Positions 17,535 through 26,717 of a stretch of DNA of 64,000 bases are shown in pieces. Position 1 is the first letter of the stretch; each line of letters opens with the position of its first letter. A model generated the notes under the pieces. It did no database searches, had not been told where the DNA came from, and saw only the letters and a program-made list of their open reading frames with translations. Made by a program: the position numbers and the translations under genes. Origin of the DNA: UBA1794 sp964439955 (GTDB lineage Bacteria; Bacteroidota; Bacteroidia; Bacteroidales; Bacteroidaceae); contig CAYTPX010000002.1 of NCBI GenBank assembly GCA_964439955.1, positions 1-64,000 on the forward strand, read 5' to 3'.

Positions 17535-20500
17535 ATGAATAGATTGCGCTTCTGCTTTTTGTGGATTGCCCTTGCGTGTTCCCTGTTGCTTCGTGCGACG
17601 GACTTTACGACGCTGGCTTGGCATGCCGACACGACGGCTTTGGGGATTACTTTTCCCGGGGCAGTGTACGAAGAGGCGAACTCCCTGCCTGTGTATTACA
17701 GCGAATATAGGCTTGGGACGGATTATGACGGGAAACAATATACCGTATCGGTCGATTATCCAGAGTACCAAGTCGTGGATTACCCTGAGTCCTTGCAAGG
17801 GCTTATCGGGCAACTTCCGTCTGAGCCGATAGCCCAGACTTCGTTTTCCATATCGCGCCATGAAGGGATATTGTTGGTGCGGTTCGTCCCTTTCGTCTTG
17901 CGGGACGGGAAACTCATGCGCCTGAATTCGTTTCGTATCACGCTGCAAGAGGGAACTACCGTGAAACGCACGACGCGTAGTGTTTCGCTTCAAGCCGATA
18001 CGCCTGAGGAGTCGGTTTATGCCACCCATTCCGTACTGTCAGAAGGCCGATGGGTAAAGATCAGCATCCCTTCCACCGGGGTTTACAAGTTGTCCAATAG
18101 CCGTCTGCGTGAGCTGGGCTTCTCTGATCCCTCGTTGGTGCGGTTGTATGGTTATGGCGGCTACTTGTTGTCGGAGGGGCTGAATGAGTTGCCGCCCGAC
18201 GATTTGTGCGAAGTCCCGATCTGGCATGCTTCCGATGGAATCTTGTTCTATGGTTTAGGGACGGTGAAGTGGATTCCCTCGTCGGATGGCACTTATTTCA
18301 ACCGCCAGCAGAACTTTTACGCCCGCGCCGGGTATTACTTCCTTACGGAAGGGAGCGAGGCCGCTTCGTTTCCCGAGATGGAAGTCCCCGAGGCGCAGGC
18401 TACCGATACCGTATCGGTCTTCAACGATTATGCCCTTTACGAAGTCGATGCCTACAATTGGGCTTCCTCGGGACGCGAAATGTATGATAGCTATGATTTT
18501 GTGAATGGGAATTCGCAGACTTATTCCTTTTCATGCCCTGGCATCCGTAGCGACATGCCTGCATATTGCACGGTAGACTTTTCTACGCGGCATACGGCTT
18601 ATACTTATCTGCAGGTGGCGGCCAATGGCAATACGATTGGTACATTGACCATGCCGCGCCTCAATTCGAGCGATTCTTACTACAGTTATTATTTGGCCGT
18701 CACTGCCTCGGCCACTTATGAGTGTACCGGCCTTTTGGAGCAAAACACGATGACTTTGACGCATGACCGACCTTCTTCGGTGAGCGGGCGGTTGAATTTC
18801 CTGGCTTTGAACTATACCCGCGATTTGCGCCTTTACGACTCCTATACCGCCTTCCGCAGCCTTGCCTCCGTGGGCGGCGCTTCGGTTTTGTATTCCGTGT
18901 CGGGCGCATCTTCTTCTACGCTGGTGTGGGATGTGACGACACCGGGGGCATACGCGAGCGTCCCGACATCGTTGGCGGGCGACGTGCTCACGTTCAAGGG
19001 GGACAATACTTCGTTGAGGGAATATGTGGTGGTCAATCCGGAGGGCAGCTTCGACAGTCCCACGGTCATCGGCGCCATAGAAAACCAGGACCTCCATGCT
19101 TTGGAGCAACCGGACTTGGTAATCATCACACCCGCCTCGGGGCTTTTTACAGAAAGCGCGGCGCTTTTGGCCGAAACCCACAGGGAAAATGACGGGATGG
19201 TAGTCCACGTTGTCCGGGCCGACCAGGTGTATAACGAATTTTCCTCTGGGACACCGGACGCCACGGCCTACCGCCGTTTTATGAAGATGTTCTACGACCG
19301 CGGCACGGACGGGGGGAAAGTGCCTTCATATCTCTTGATGATGGGCGATTGTGCCTACGATAACCGGATGTTATCGACTGATTGGGCGCAGTACGATCCG
19401 GATGATTTCTTGCTTTGTTACCAATCGAAGAACAGCGTCTCCGAAATCAATTCTTACGTGACCGACGACTATTTGGGGATGATGGACGAGGGCGAAGGCG
19501 TAAACCTGCGTGCCGACAAGATGGATATTGGCGTGGGCCGTTTCCCGGTCCGTACGGAGCAGGAAGCGTCCGACATGGTGGAGAAGACCTTGGCTTACAT
19601 CAACAAGGAGCAGACCGGGGCGTGGAAAAATAAAATCTGCTATGCCGCCGATGACGAGGAGAGCCGCCTCTCCAATTTGTTCATGGAGGCTGCTGAGGAA
19701 TTGGCCACGTCGGTTGAAGAACAATACCCCGAAATACTCGTTTATCGGCTCTACCAAGACGCTTTTCCGCGTACCTCCACGGCATCGGGCTATACCTACC
19801 CGCAAGCAACGAACCATTTGCTGGAACTGATAGACGAGGGGCTTATGATGCTTAACTATACGGGGCATGGCGGGACGACGGGCTGGAGCGCGGAATTCCT
19901 GCTGACGACCGACCTGATTCGCAACATGAGCAACGCGCGGCAGGGGCTGTGGGTCACTGCGACGTGCGACTTTTGCCGCTACGACGACGTGGGGACGACG
20001 GCCGGTGAATATGCCTTCCTTAATGCTGATGGCGGGGCTGTGGCCTTGTTTACCACTTCCCGCACGGTGTTTTCCTCTAACAACGACAGGTTGAACAGGG
20101 CGTTTAATGCGCATCTGTTCAATCGTGATGAGGAAGGAAATGCGCCACGTCTGGGTGATATCATGCGTCTGGCGAAAAACGAGTCCTACCTGAGCAACGA
20201 TTCCAATAAGTTGAATTTTTCCCTTATCGGCGACCCTGCCCTGCGCTTGACTTTCCCGAACCACCGTGTTGTGCTTGACTCCATCAACGGACAGGCCAGC
20301 GATGGGGACGACCTGTGGATGCAAGCCGGCGGATTGGTGACGATGAAAGGCCATGTGGAGACATACCAAGGCGAACGTATCCCCGGCTTCTCCGGCCTGA
20401 TCTATTCCACGGTATATGATTCTAAGGAGCATGTCGTCTGTTACAACAATGCCCATCAGGATACAGACTTGGAGGCTTTTGAATATGACCAGTACAACAA

Positions 20501-21359
20501 CCGCCTTTTTGTTGGCTCCGATTCCATACGGGACGGTGAGTTTTCCGTCACTTTCCCTGTCCCGCTTGATATCAGTTACAGTAATGAAGCAGGAATGATT
20601 AACTTTTATGCTCTTTCTTCCGACGGCCAGGAGGAAGGGCAGGGGGCTTTCTCTAATTTCCGGGTTGGCGGAACGGCAGAAGGGGCCTTGGAAACGGATT
20701 CCTTAGGGCCGGACATCAGCCTTTTCCTTAACTCTGCTGACCGCGACCTCTCACGTCCCGTAGGGCCAAACCCCGTACTCTACGCCACGATCTTTGACGA
20801 AGAAGGCATCAATGTAGCGGGAAACGGGATAGGGCATGACCTTTCTGTCAGCATCGACCACGATCCGGACTATACCTATACGTTGAATGACTATTTCCAG
20901 CTCCTCTCCGGCGATTACCGCCAAGGCACTGTGCAATACCAGTTCTCTTCTTTGCCAGACGGGGAGCATACCTTGTATTTGACAGCTTGGGATACGAAGA
21001 ACAATTCTTCCACGGTTTCCTATGATTTCACGGTATCTTCTTCCGAAGCGCCGTCACTCGGAGAATTGACTTGTTACCCTGTGCCTGCAACGGACTATAT
21101 TACGTTTAGCTTCACCCACGACCGCCCCTCGTCCGACCTTACTTTGCGTTTCGAAGTCTATGATTTTACAGGGCGTCTCGTATGGGAAACCGAGCTTGTA
21201 GACCGCACCTCTTCCACGGTCTACACTTATACTTGGGACTTGACCACCTCAGGTGGGGCACGTTTGCCGCAAGGCGTGTACCTGTATCGGGCCAATGTTT
21301 CAGAAAACGGCAGTGCCGAAGCCACGGAAGTCCAAAAATTCATCGTAATAGCACAATAA
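17535..21359 (+). CDS. porU: Type IX secretion system sortase PorU
   Basis: This 1274-residue secreted gingipain-like (C25) cysteine peptidase is, by family knowledge, the outer-surface sortase that removes C-terminal signals from T9SS cargo and attaches A-LPS. A signal peptide of about 20 residues is followed by a ~400-residue N-terminal region. The C25 domain contains the catalytic His778 (NYTGHGG) and Cys811 (VTATCDF). Beta-sandwich modules follow, ending in a T9SS type-A-like C-terminal domain (GVYLYRANV...KFIVIAQ). Both catalytic residues are present. porV follows at 39 bases, and PorU is anchored to the cell surface through PorV. Confidence 0.93.
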   Translation: MNRLRFCFLWIALACSLLLRATDFTTLAWHADTTALGITFPGAVYEEANSLPVYYSEYRLGTDYDGKQYTVSVDYPEYQVVDYPESLQGLIGQLPSEPIAQTSFSISRHEGILLVRFVPFVLRDGKLMRLNSFRITLQEGTTVKRTTRSVSLQADTPEESVYATHSVLSEGRWVKISIPSTGVYKLSNSRLRELGFSDPSLVRLYGYGGYLLSEGLNELPPDDLCEVPIWHASDGILFYGLGTVKWIPSSDGTYFNRQQNFYARAGYYFLTEGSEAASFPEMEVPEAQATDTVSVFNDYALYEVDAYNWASSGREMYDSYDFVNGNSQTYSFSCPGIRSDMPAYCTVDFSTRHTAYTYLQVAANGNTIGTLTMPRLNSSDSYYSYYLAVTASATYECTGLLEQNTMTLTHDRPSSVSGRLNFLALNYTRDLRLYDSYTAFRSLASVGGASVLYSVSGASSSTLVWDVTTPGAYASVPTSLAGDVLTFKGDNTSLREYVVVNPEGSFDSPTVIGAIENQDLHALEQPDLVIITPASGLFTESAALLAETHRENDGMVVHVVRADQVYNEFSSGTPDATAYRRFMKMFYDRGTDGGKVPSYLLMMGDCAYDNRMLSTDWAQYDPDDFLLCYQSKNSVSEINSYVTDDYLGMMDEGEGVNLRADKMDIGVGRFPVRTEQEASDMVEKTLAYINKEQTGAWKNKICYAADDEESRLSNLFMEAAEELATSVEEQYPEILVYRLYQDAFPRTSTASGYTYPQATNHLLELIDEGLMMLNYTGHGGTTGWSAEFLLTTDLIRNMSNARQGLWVTATCDFCRYDDVGTTAGEYAFLNADGGAVALFTTSRTVFSSNNDRLNRAFNAHLFNRDEEGNAPRLGDIMRLAKNESYLSNDSNKLNFSLIGDPALRLTFPNHRVVLDSINGQASDGDDLWMQAGGLVTMKGHVETYQGERIPGFSGLIYSTVYDSKEHVVCYNNAHQDTDLEAFEYDQYNNRLFVGSDSIRDGEFSVTFPVPLDISYSNEAGMINFYALSSDGQEEGQGAFSNFRVGGTAEGALETDSLGPDISLFLNSADRDLSRPVGPNPVLYATIFDEEGINVAGNGIGHDLSVSIDHDPDYTYTLNDYFQLLSGDYRQGTVQYQFSSLPDGEHTLYLTAWDTKNNSSTVSYDFTVSSSEAPSLGELTCYPVPATDYITFSFTHDRPSSDLTLRFEVYDFTGRLVWETELVDRTSSTVYTYTWDLTTSGGARLPQGVYLYRANVSENGSAEATEVQKFIVIAQ

Positions 21360-21398
21360 ACTAATTAGTTTTCCGCTTAAATAGCAGTAATAAATCCC

Positions 21399-22598
21399 AT
21401 GACATATAGAATGAAAACCGCCAGCTATTTTTTTCGTTTTCTCCTGCTCGGCCTTTCCTTGTTGCTCTTCTCTTCCATTCCAGTGCAGGGCCAAGACAAG
21501 GCCAGTGAGTTCAATCCGGTGCAATACGGTGTAAGTTCTTTGAATATAGCTCCCGACGCGCGTGCAGGGGCCATGGGCGACGTAGGCGCAGCCACTGACC
21601 CGGACGTCAATTCCCAGTATTGGAATCCCGCAAAGTACCCGTTTACGATAAGCAAGGCAGGCTTTGCTTTTTCCTATACCCCTTGGTTGCGCAAGTTGGT
21701 CAATGACATTGCCCTCATGAATGCCGTAGGCTATTACCGGATCGGGGACTACCAGGCACTCAGCGCCTCTATCAATTATTTTTCCTTGGGTGACGTCTCT
21801 GTCAATAGGCAAGGCGAAGTGGGCTATACCGTACGGCCTTACGAAATGAGTGCCGATGTGGCTTATTCGCGCATGCTCTCCGAGAATTTCTCTGCGGCGG
21901 TAGCCTTACGTTTTATCCATTCGGATATGGGAAATTTGGGCGATGAATCCGACGTGCATCCTGGCTCCGCTTTTGCTGCGGACTTGGCCATGTATTGGAA
22001 TAAGTACATCATGCTCGGCCAACGGGAGTGCAACTTGGCCATCGGGCTGAACATATCCAACATCGGAAGTAAGATTTCCTATTCCGGCGACCGCAGCGTT
22101 TTCATACCGACCAACCTCCGTCTGGGGACTTCGTTGCTTTATCCGATTAATGATTACAATGTGTTTGGTATAAGTATCGACCTCAACAAACTGCTCGTGC
22201 CGACGATGCCGCAGAAAGAAGACGGGGAGTCCGATGAAGACTACCAACAACGCCTTGACGACGAGTACTACAATATTTCTTCCATTGCCGGTATTTTTAA
22301 GTCCTTTGGCGACGCGCCCGGCGGATTTAAGGAAGAATTGGAGGAAATAACGTGGGCCATAGGCATGGAATACATCTACCATAGCCAGTTTTCCTTGCGT
22401 GCAGGCTACCACCACGAGAGCGAAAACAAGGGCAACCGCAAGTATTATACTTTCGGTGCCGGTTTCCGCATGAGCGTTTTCTCGCTTGATGCCGGATATT
22501 TGCTGTCCGCCTCGCAGAGCAACCCGCTTGACCAGACGTTGCGTTTTACCCTCTCGTTTGACATGGACGGCATACGCGATTTGTTCGGACGCCGTTGA
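21399..22598 (+). CDS. porV: Type IX secretion outer-membrane protein PorV
   Basis: This 399-residue outer-membrane beta-barrel of the FadL-like PorV/LptO family escorts cargo from the SprA translocon to PorU in characterised systems. A cleavable signal peptide ends near PVQGQ. The conserved NIAPDARAGAMGDVGAATDPD plug region follows, then alternating amphipathic strands ending in an aromatic-rich C-terminus. A start at the internal ATG (21411) is possible and gives a more typical signal peptide (MKTASYFFRF). No other T9SS genes lie in the window. Confidence 0.92.
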   Translation: MTYRMKTASYFFRFLLLGLSLLLFSSIPVQGQDKASEFNPVQYGVSSLNIAPDARAGAMGDVGAATDPDVNSQYWNPAKYPFTISKAGFAFSYTPWLRKLVNDIALMNAVGYYRIGDYQALSASINYFSLGDVSVNRQGEVGYTVRPYEMSADVAYSRMLSENFSAAVALRFIHSDMGNLGDESDVHPGSAFAADLAMYWNKYIMLGQRECNLAIGLNISNIGSKISYSGDRSVFIPTNLRLGTSLLYPINDYNVFGISIDLNKLLVPTMPQKEDGESDEDYQQRLDDEYYNISSIAGIFKSFGDAPGGFKEELEEITWAIGMEYIYHSQFSLRAGYHHESENKGNRKYYTFGAGFRMSVFSLDAGYLLSASQSNPLDQTLRFTLSFDMDGIRDLFGRR

Positions 22599-22657
22599 TG
22601 GGGACTGCACACCCTCTTCTTGACTAAGTCTTATTTTGTGTTTTTGAATTTCATGCC

Positions 22658-23140
22658 ATGATGAAGATTCGTACCGGGTTGGGCTATGATGTCCACGCCC
22701 TTGTGCCGGGAAGGCCTTTGTGGCTGGGCGGAATCCTGATTCCCCATACTTCCGGGTTGTTGGGGCACAGTGATGCCGACGTGCTTATACATGCCTTGTG
22801 CGACGCCCTGCTGGGTGCTGCCAATTTGCGCGACATCGGTTTCCATTTCCCCGACACGGCCGGGGAATACGAAGGCATAGACAGCAAAGTCCTTTTGCAA
22901 CGCACGATGCAGTTGGTACGTGCCCAAGGTTATGAGTTGGGCAATGCGGACGTTACGGTGTGCGCCGAACGTCCGAAGCTAACCCCCCATATCCCGCAGA
23001 TGAAGGCCGTCCTGGCCCGCACGATGGGAGTGCCGGAAGAGGACATTTCCTTGAAGGCTACGACCACCGAGCGCCTTGGCTTTACGGGTCGCGAGGAGGG
23101 CATTTCGGCCTATGCCGTGGTGCTGATAGTGAAAGGTTAG
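22658..23140 (+). CDS. ispF: 2-C-methyl-D-erythritol 2,4-cyclodiphosphate synthase
   Basis: IspF catalyses the fifth step of the MEP isoprenoid pathway, cyclising CDP-ME-2-phosphate. It has 160 residues. The metal ligands are in GYDVH (Asp and His near residues 10-12) and the His of GLLGHSDADVLIHALCDA. The ATTTERLGFTGREEGI cytidine-binding motif is intact. It is the last gene of the FAH-porU-porV-ispF run (59 bases after porV), ending in a hairpin. Confidence 0.96.
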   Translation: MMKIRTGLGYDVHALVPGRPLWLGGILIPHTSGLLGHSDADVLIHALCDALLGAANLRDIGFHFPDTAGEYEGIDSKVLLQRTMQLVRAQGYELGNADVTVCAERPKLTPHIPQMKAVLARTMGVPEEDISLKATTTERLGFTGREEGISAYAVVLIVKG

Positions 23141-23160
23141 CGCGTTTCGATCCAAAAAGG

Positions 23161-23219
23161 AGGCCGTTTCCTGAAAACCCCGGAAGGGGAACATCGGGAA
23201 ACGGCCTTTCTTGTTTTTC
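23161..23219. terminator. Hairpin at the ispF/YrdC-domain junction
   Basis: AGGCCGTTTCC (23161-23171) pairs exactly with GGAAACGGCCT (23197-23207), followed by a T-rich tail. It terminates ispF and possibly the opposing gene. Confidence 0.75.
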
Positions 23220-23264
23220 TAACCTGCCCGGGGAGGTTAGGTTAAGGCGTGCGTAAAAGCGGGG

Positions 23265-23876
23265 TTATCTTTGGAGGACGCCAGCGCCATGGCGCGTGAT
23301 TTCCGGCTCGTCACCCGTGCAGTCCACGATGGTGCTGGGTACGCCGGGGGCAGTCCCGCCGTCTATCACGAGGCCGACCTCCGCCTCCCACCGTTCGTGT
23401 ATCAGCTCCGGGTCGGTGCGCAGTGCCGGGTCGTCATCAGGGAGTAGGGGCACGCTCATGCTGAGCAGGGGCGTGTCGGCCTGGTCGAGCAGCTCGTTCA
23501 GGACGGGACATGCGGGGATGCGTATGCCGACTTCCTTGCGCAGCCGGAAGATGCGCGGCAGTTTCGACCCGGTAGGCAGGATGAACGTGAACGGCCCCGG
23601 CAGGTTGCGTTTCATGAGCCGGAAGGCTTGGTTGTCGATGCGGGCGTAGTCTGCAGCCTGGCTGAGGTCGCGGCAGAGCACGGTAAGGTTGTTTTTCCGC
23701 GGGTCCACGCCCTTCAGTGCGCAGATGCGTTCCACCGCCCGCACGGCCAGTGCGGAGCAACCGATGGCGTAGAGCGTGTCGGTGGGGTAGATGAGGAGTG
23801 CCCCGTCGCGGAGCAGGGAGCAGATGCGCTCCAGCTCCGCGGGGCGGTTTCCTTTTTCGTACAGCCGTTTTAGCAT
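23265..23876 (-). CDS. L-threonylcarbamoyladenylate synthase-type protein (YrdC/YciO)
   Basis: This 203-residue protein consists of a single YrdC domain without the Sua5 C-terminal extension. Motifs are YPTDTLYAIGC, LKGVDPRKNN, PGPFTFILP and GIRIPACP. YrdC/TsaC enzymes make the threonylcarbamoyl-AMP used for t6A37 in tRNA. The KxR..SxN signature is altered here (KGVDPRKNN then SMSVP), so it may be the YciO subfamily of less certain activity. It is third in a leftward run after the helicase and AsmA-like genes (42 bases). Confidence 0.82.
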   Translation of the reverse strand: MLKRLYEKGNRPAELERICSLLRDGALLIYPTDTLYAIGCSALAVRAVERICALKGVDPRKNNLTVLCRDLSQAADYARIDNQAFRLMKRNLPGPFTFILPTGSKLPRIFRLRKEVGIRIPACPVLNELLDQADTPLLSMSVPLLPDDDPALRTDPELIHERWEAEVGLVIDGGTAPGVPSTIVDCTGDEPEITRHGAGVLQR

Positions 23877-23918
23877 AGGTCTTGTCTTTTGTCTGGCAGG
23901 GTAGGAGGCTGCCCGGTT

Positions 23919-26663
23919 CTACTGTTGTGCCGCTTTGGCCTTTTCGATGAGGGCGTCGCCTTGTTTCTCCGCTTCTTCCACGAGTTTGTCCGCCTGTTCT
24001 TGTGCCGCCTTCACGAGGGCTTCGCCCGATTTCTTGGCGGCCATGAGCTTCAGGGAGTTCCCTTCGGCCTTGCTGGCCAATTCGTCGGCCTGCCCTTGGG
24101 CGGCGGAAACGAGTTTTTCTCCCGCTTTCTTGGCTTCAGCAACGAGGGACTCTTTTTGCTTCTCCGCATCGGAAAGGTCTATGCCCAGCTTCTCCCCGAT
24201 GGTACTGAGCGCGCTTTCTGCCACGTTGCCCAACGCTTCCTGGACCATGGACTTGGTGTCGATGGAGATTTTCGGTTCGCCGAACGTGCCCCCTATCTTC
24301 AGCCCGATGGACGAAAGCAGCGCGTTGCCCTCGCCGGGCAGGGCGATTGTGCCGGTGTAGTCGATGGCTTTGTCAAGCGTGGTGCTCCCCTCCAAGGTCA
24401 GGGAATACTGGCTTCCCAGTTTAAGGGTGAAGGGTTCGGTGATGAGTTTGCCATTGACCAGGCTGAAATGGATGTCGAGGTCTTTCACGTCCTGCTCGAG
24501 CAAATCCGTTTTGTTGCAGGCCGTGGCCACTTTTTTCAGGATTTCGATATTGGAGAGGTTCACGTTTTTCGTCGATAGCGTGCCGCCCCCGTTCATGCTT
24601 TCGGTAATGGGCGAGAGGGTCTCGTCGAGGGTTGCGGCCAAGTTCATGCTGCCCGAGAAGTTACCTTGCAGGTTCTCGAAGATGGGAGCCAGCGAGCGCA
24701 CGACGTCGAGTTCCTCGTAGACTTGTGCGAAGGACATGTTGTCCAGCTGGAAAGCGGCGTCCAGTTCCGGCCTTTTCACGTTGGCGGCGGTGGAGTAACT
24801 CCCGTTGAGCTTCACAGTCCCGCCCATAGTTCGGAGCGAAAGCCCTTGCATGCCGGCCGTCCCGTCTTTTACGACGAGCTTGCCTTGCACGGACTCGAAC
24901 GTCATCTTATCGAAGAGTATTTTCTTGAAGTCCGTGGTCAGCTGGAAGTCGATGTTGCGGGGCACTTCGATGGCGCTTGCCGCGGTTTCCGCTTCGCCTT
25001 GCGCCTTTTCTTCAGAAGCGGCGGCACTTCCTTCCGTTTCCGCCTGCGCATTTCCGCCGGAGACCGCAGTCCCTTCCGCCGTGCTGCCCATGAAGTCGTT
25101 CAGGTTCAGGTAGCTCGATGTCAATCCCAGCGTACCCTTCAGTGTCTGTCCCTTCAGGAAATAGCCCAAGTAGTTGCTCAACGAGCCTTCGACAACCAGG
25201 TCGTTTTCACCGATGGCCAGCTCCGTCTGGCCGAGACGCACGTCTTGGGGTGAAAAAGTGAGCAGCGAGTTATTGACCTTCACTTCCTCCATTCCCTCGC
25301 TATGGAGCAGGAGGTCCTTCAATTCCAGCGAGCCTGTGGCCTGGAACTTGTCGTATTGTCCCTGCTCGGCGTAGGACAATTTCCCTTGCATCTGCACGTC
25401 GGCCGTCAGTATGCCCGTGAGCTTCGTGCCGGCTTCCATGGGGTAGACCTTCTGTATGTTCCCTAAATCAATCGTCCCGCCAGCCTGCATTTGGAAATCC
25501 GGGTCGCTGGCCGGGGTCTTGACCGTCGCGCTGAGGGCGAAGGGGGTGTCGGCCATTTGGAGGCTGAAGGGATTGATTTCGATGACCGTACCGTCCGCGT
25601 CCCCGCCGGGGTTGCCCACCTTGGCCTCGATTTGTATGTCGTCTATTCCCGCAGGCAGCGAGGGATAGCGGAAAGAGGCATCCTTCACGGAGAGCCCCAC
25701 TTGGAAGGCAGGCAGGATGGAGTCGCCCATCATCGTGCCTTTCGCCTCGGCGGTGAGTGACGCCGTACCGTTGGTTTGCAGTTCGGCGAACTCTTTTTGG
25801 TAGATGGCGGGGATGAGCGAAAGCAATTCCTTGAAGCCGATGTCGTTGGTGTTCAGCTTCAAGTCCATGTCGATGCGGTTGCTGTCCGGTAGCGATACCC
25901 ATCCGTCAAGCGAAGTCTCTATGGCGTTGAGCCGGATGCGGTTCTTGTTGAGTGTGAACTTGCTGTTTTTCAAGTCGGCGTCCAAGTCGATTTCCGCCTC
26001 GAATTCCGCCTCGGCGAGGTAAGGGATGAGTCCCATGCGCAGGGAAAGCGCGTCGATTGCGGCCGAAAGTTGCATGGCGGTTTGGCCGGAGCCGAAGTCG
26101 CCCGAGCAACTGGCGGTGAATCCCTTGACGGAAGCATGCAGCCCCGATTGGTAGTCGTCGTAAGTGACGTTCAGGTTTTCCACGGAGAGTTTCTTCAGTT
26201 GGAAGCCTATGCTTCCTTCCGAGCCCGTCTCCTGTTCCGCCGTTTCTTCCACGGTGGCCGTGTCAGCCTTCATAATATCCCAGTTGGCGCGTCCGTCCTG
26301 TAATACGATAGCGTGTACCGTCGCGTTCTCGAGTGCCACCCGCTCGATTTGGAAATCATCGGAGAAGAGCGACAGGATATTGACTGAAACGGAAGCCCGC
26401 CCGGCGGAAACAAGCGTGTCCCCTTGGAAGTCGCCCGCCCCGGCCAAGTAGAAATTGTCCAAAGCGATGGATGCCCTGGGAAAATCGCGGAACAGGCTGA
26501 TGTCAAGCCTCTCGAAGTCGAATCGAGCGTTGAGCATCTTGTTCCCCTCACGCTTGATGATTTCTTGTATCTTCCCCCCGAGGAACAAGGGAACCACGGC
26601 CATCAGCAGCAAGATACATGCCACGCCACAGCCGGTAACAATTAAACCTTTTTTCTTCTTCAT
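23919..26663 (-). CDS. AsmA-like inner-membrane/periplasmic protein
   Basis: This 914-residue protein has one N-terminal transmembrane helix (ACILLLMAVVPLFLGG) and a long periplasmic region of the AsmA type. It begins LNARFDFERLDISLFRDFPRASI and ends in an AsmA-C-like segment (GGGTLSTKNVNLSNI, LVNGKLITEPFTLKLGS). Family members are bridge-like proteins implicated in phospholipid transport to the outer membrane. After about residue 800 there is an unusual ~110-residue tail rich in Ala, Lys, Glu and Gln, predicted as a long helix or coiled coil. It sits between a helicase and a YrdC-domain gene. Substrate is unknown. Confidence 0.85.
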   Translation of the reverse strand: MKKKKGLIVTGCGVACILLLMAVVPLFLGGKIQEIIKREGNKMLNARFDFERLDISLFRDFPRASIALDNFYLAGAGDFQGDTLVSAGRASVSVNILSLFSDDFQIERVALENATVHAIVLQDGRANWDIMKADTATVEETAEQETGSEGSIGFQLKKLSVENLNVTYDDYQSGLHASVKGFTASCSGDFGSGQTAMQLSAAIDALSLRMGLIPYLAEAEFEAEIDLDADLKNSKFTLNKNRIRLNAIETSLDGWVSLPDSNRIDMDLKLNTNDIGFKELLSLIPAIYQKEFAELQTNGTASLTAEAKGTMMGDSILPAFQVGLSVKDASFRYPSLPAGIDDIQIEAKVGNPGGDADGTVIEINPFSLQMADTPFALSATVKTPASDPDFQMQAGGTIDLGNIQKVYPMEAGTKLTGILTADVQMQGKLSYAEQGQYDKFQATGSLELKDLLLHSEGMEEVKVNNSLLTFSPQDVRLGQTELAIGENDLVVEGSLSNYLGYFLKGQTLKGTLGLTSSYLNLNDFMGSTAEGTAVSGGNAQAETEGSAAASEEKAQGEAETAASAIEVPRNIDFQLTTDFKKILFDKMTFESVQGKLVVKDGTAGMQGLSLRTMGGTVKLNGSYSTAANVKRPELDAAFQLDNMSFAQVYEELDVVRSLAPIFENLQGNFSGSMNLAATLDETLSPITESMNGGGTLSTKNVNLSNIEILKKVATACNKTDLLEQDVKDLDIHFSLVNGKLITEPFTLKLGSQYSLTLEGSTTLDKAIDYTGTIALPGEGNALLSSIGLKIGGTFGEPKISIDTKSMVQEALGNVAESALSTIGEKLGIDLSDAEKQKESLVAEAKKAGEKLVSAAQGQADELASKAEGNSLKLMAAKKSGEALVKAAQEQADKLVEEAEKQGDALIEKAKAAQQ

Positions 26664-26717
26664 GTGCGTATGTTTTTGATGGGATATTCGTCTTTTTCCT
26701 GTTTCTTGCCCCGCGGC

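Noticed and set aside
19371..20456. 361-codon minus-strand frame
   Set aside because: Opposite the porU peptidase domain; no recognisable protein features.
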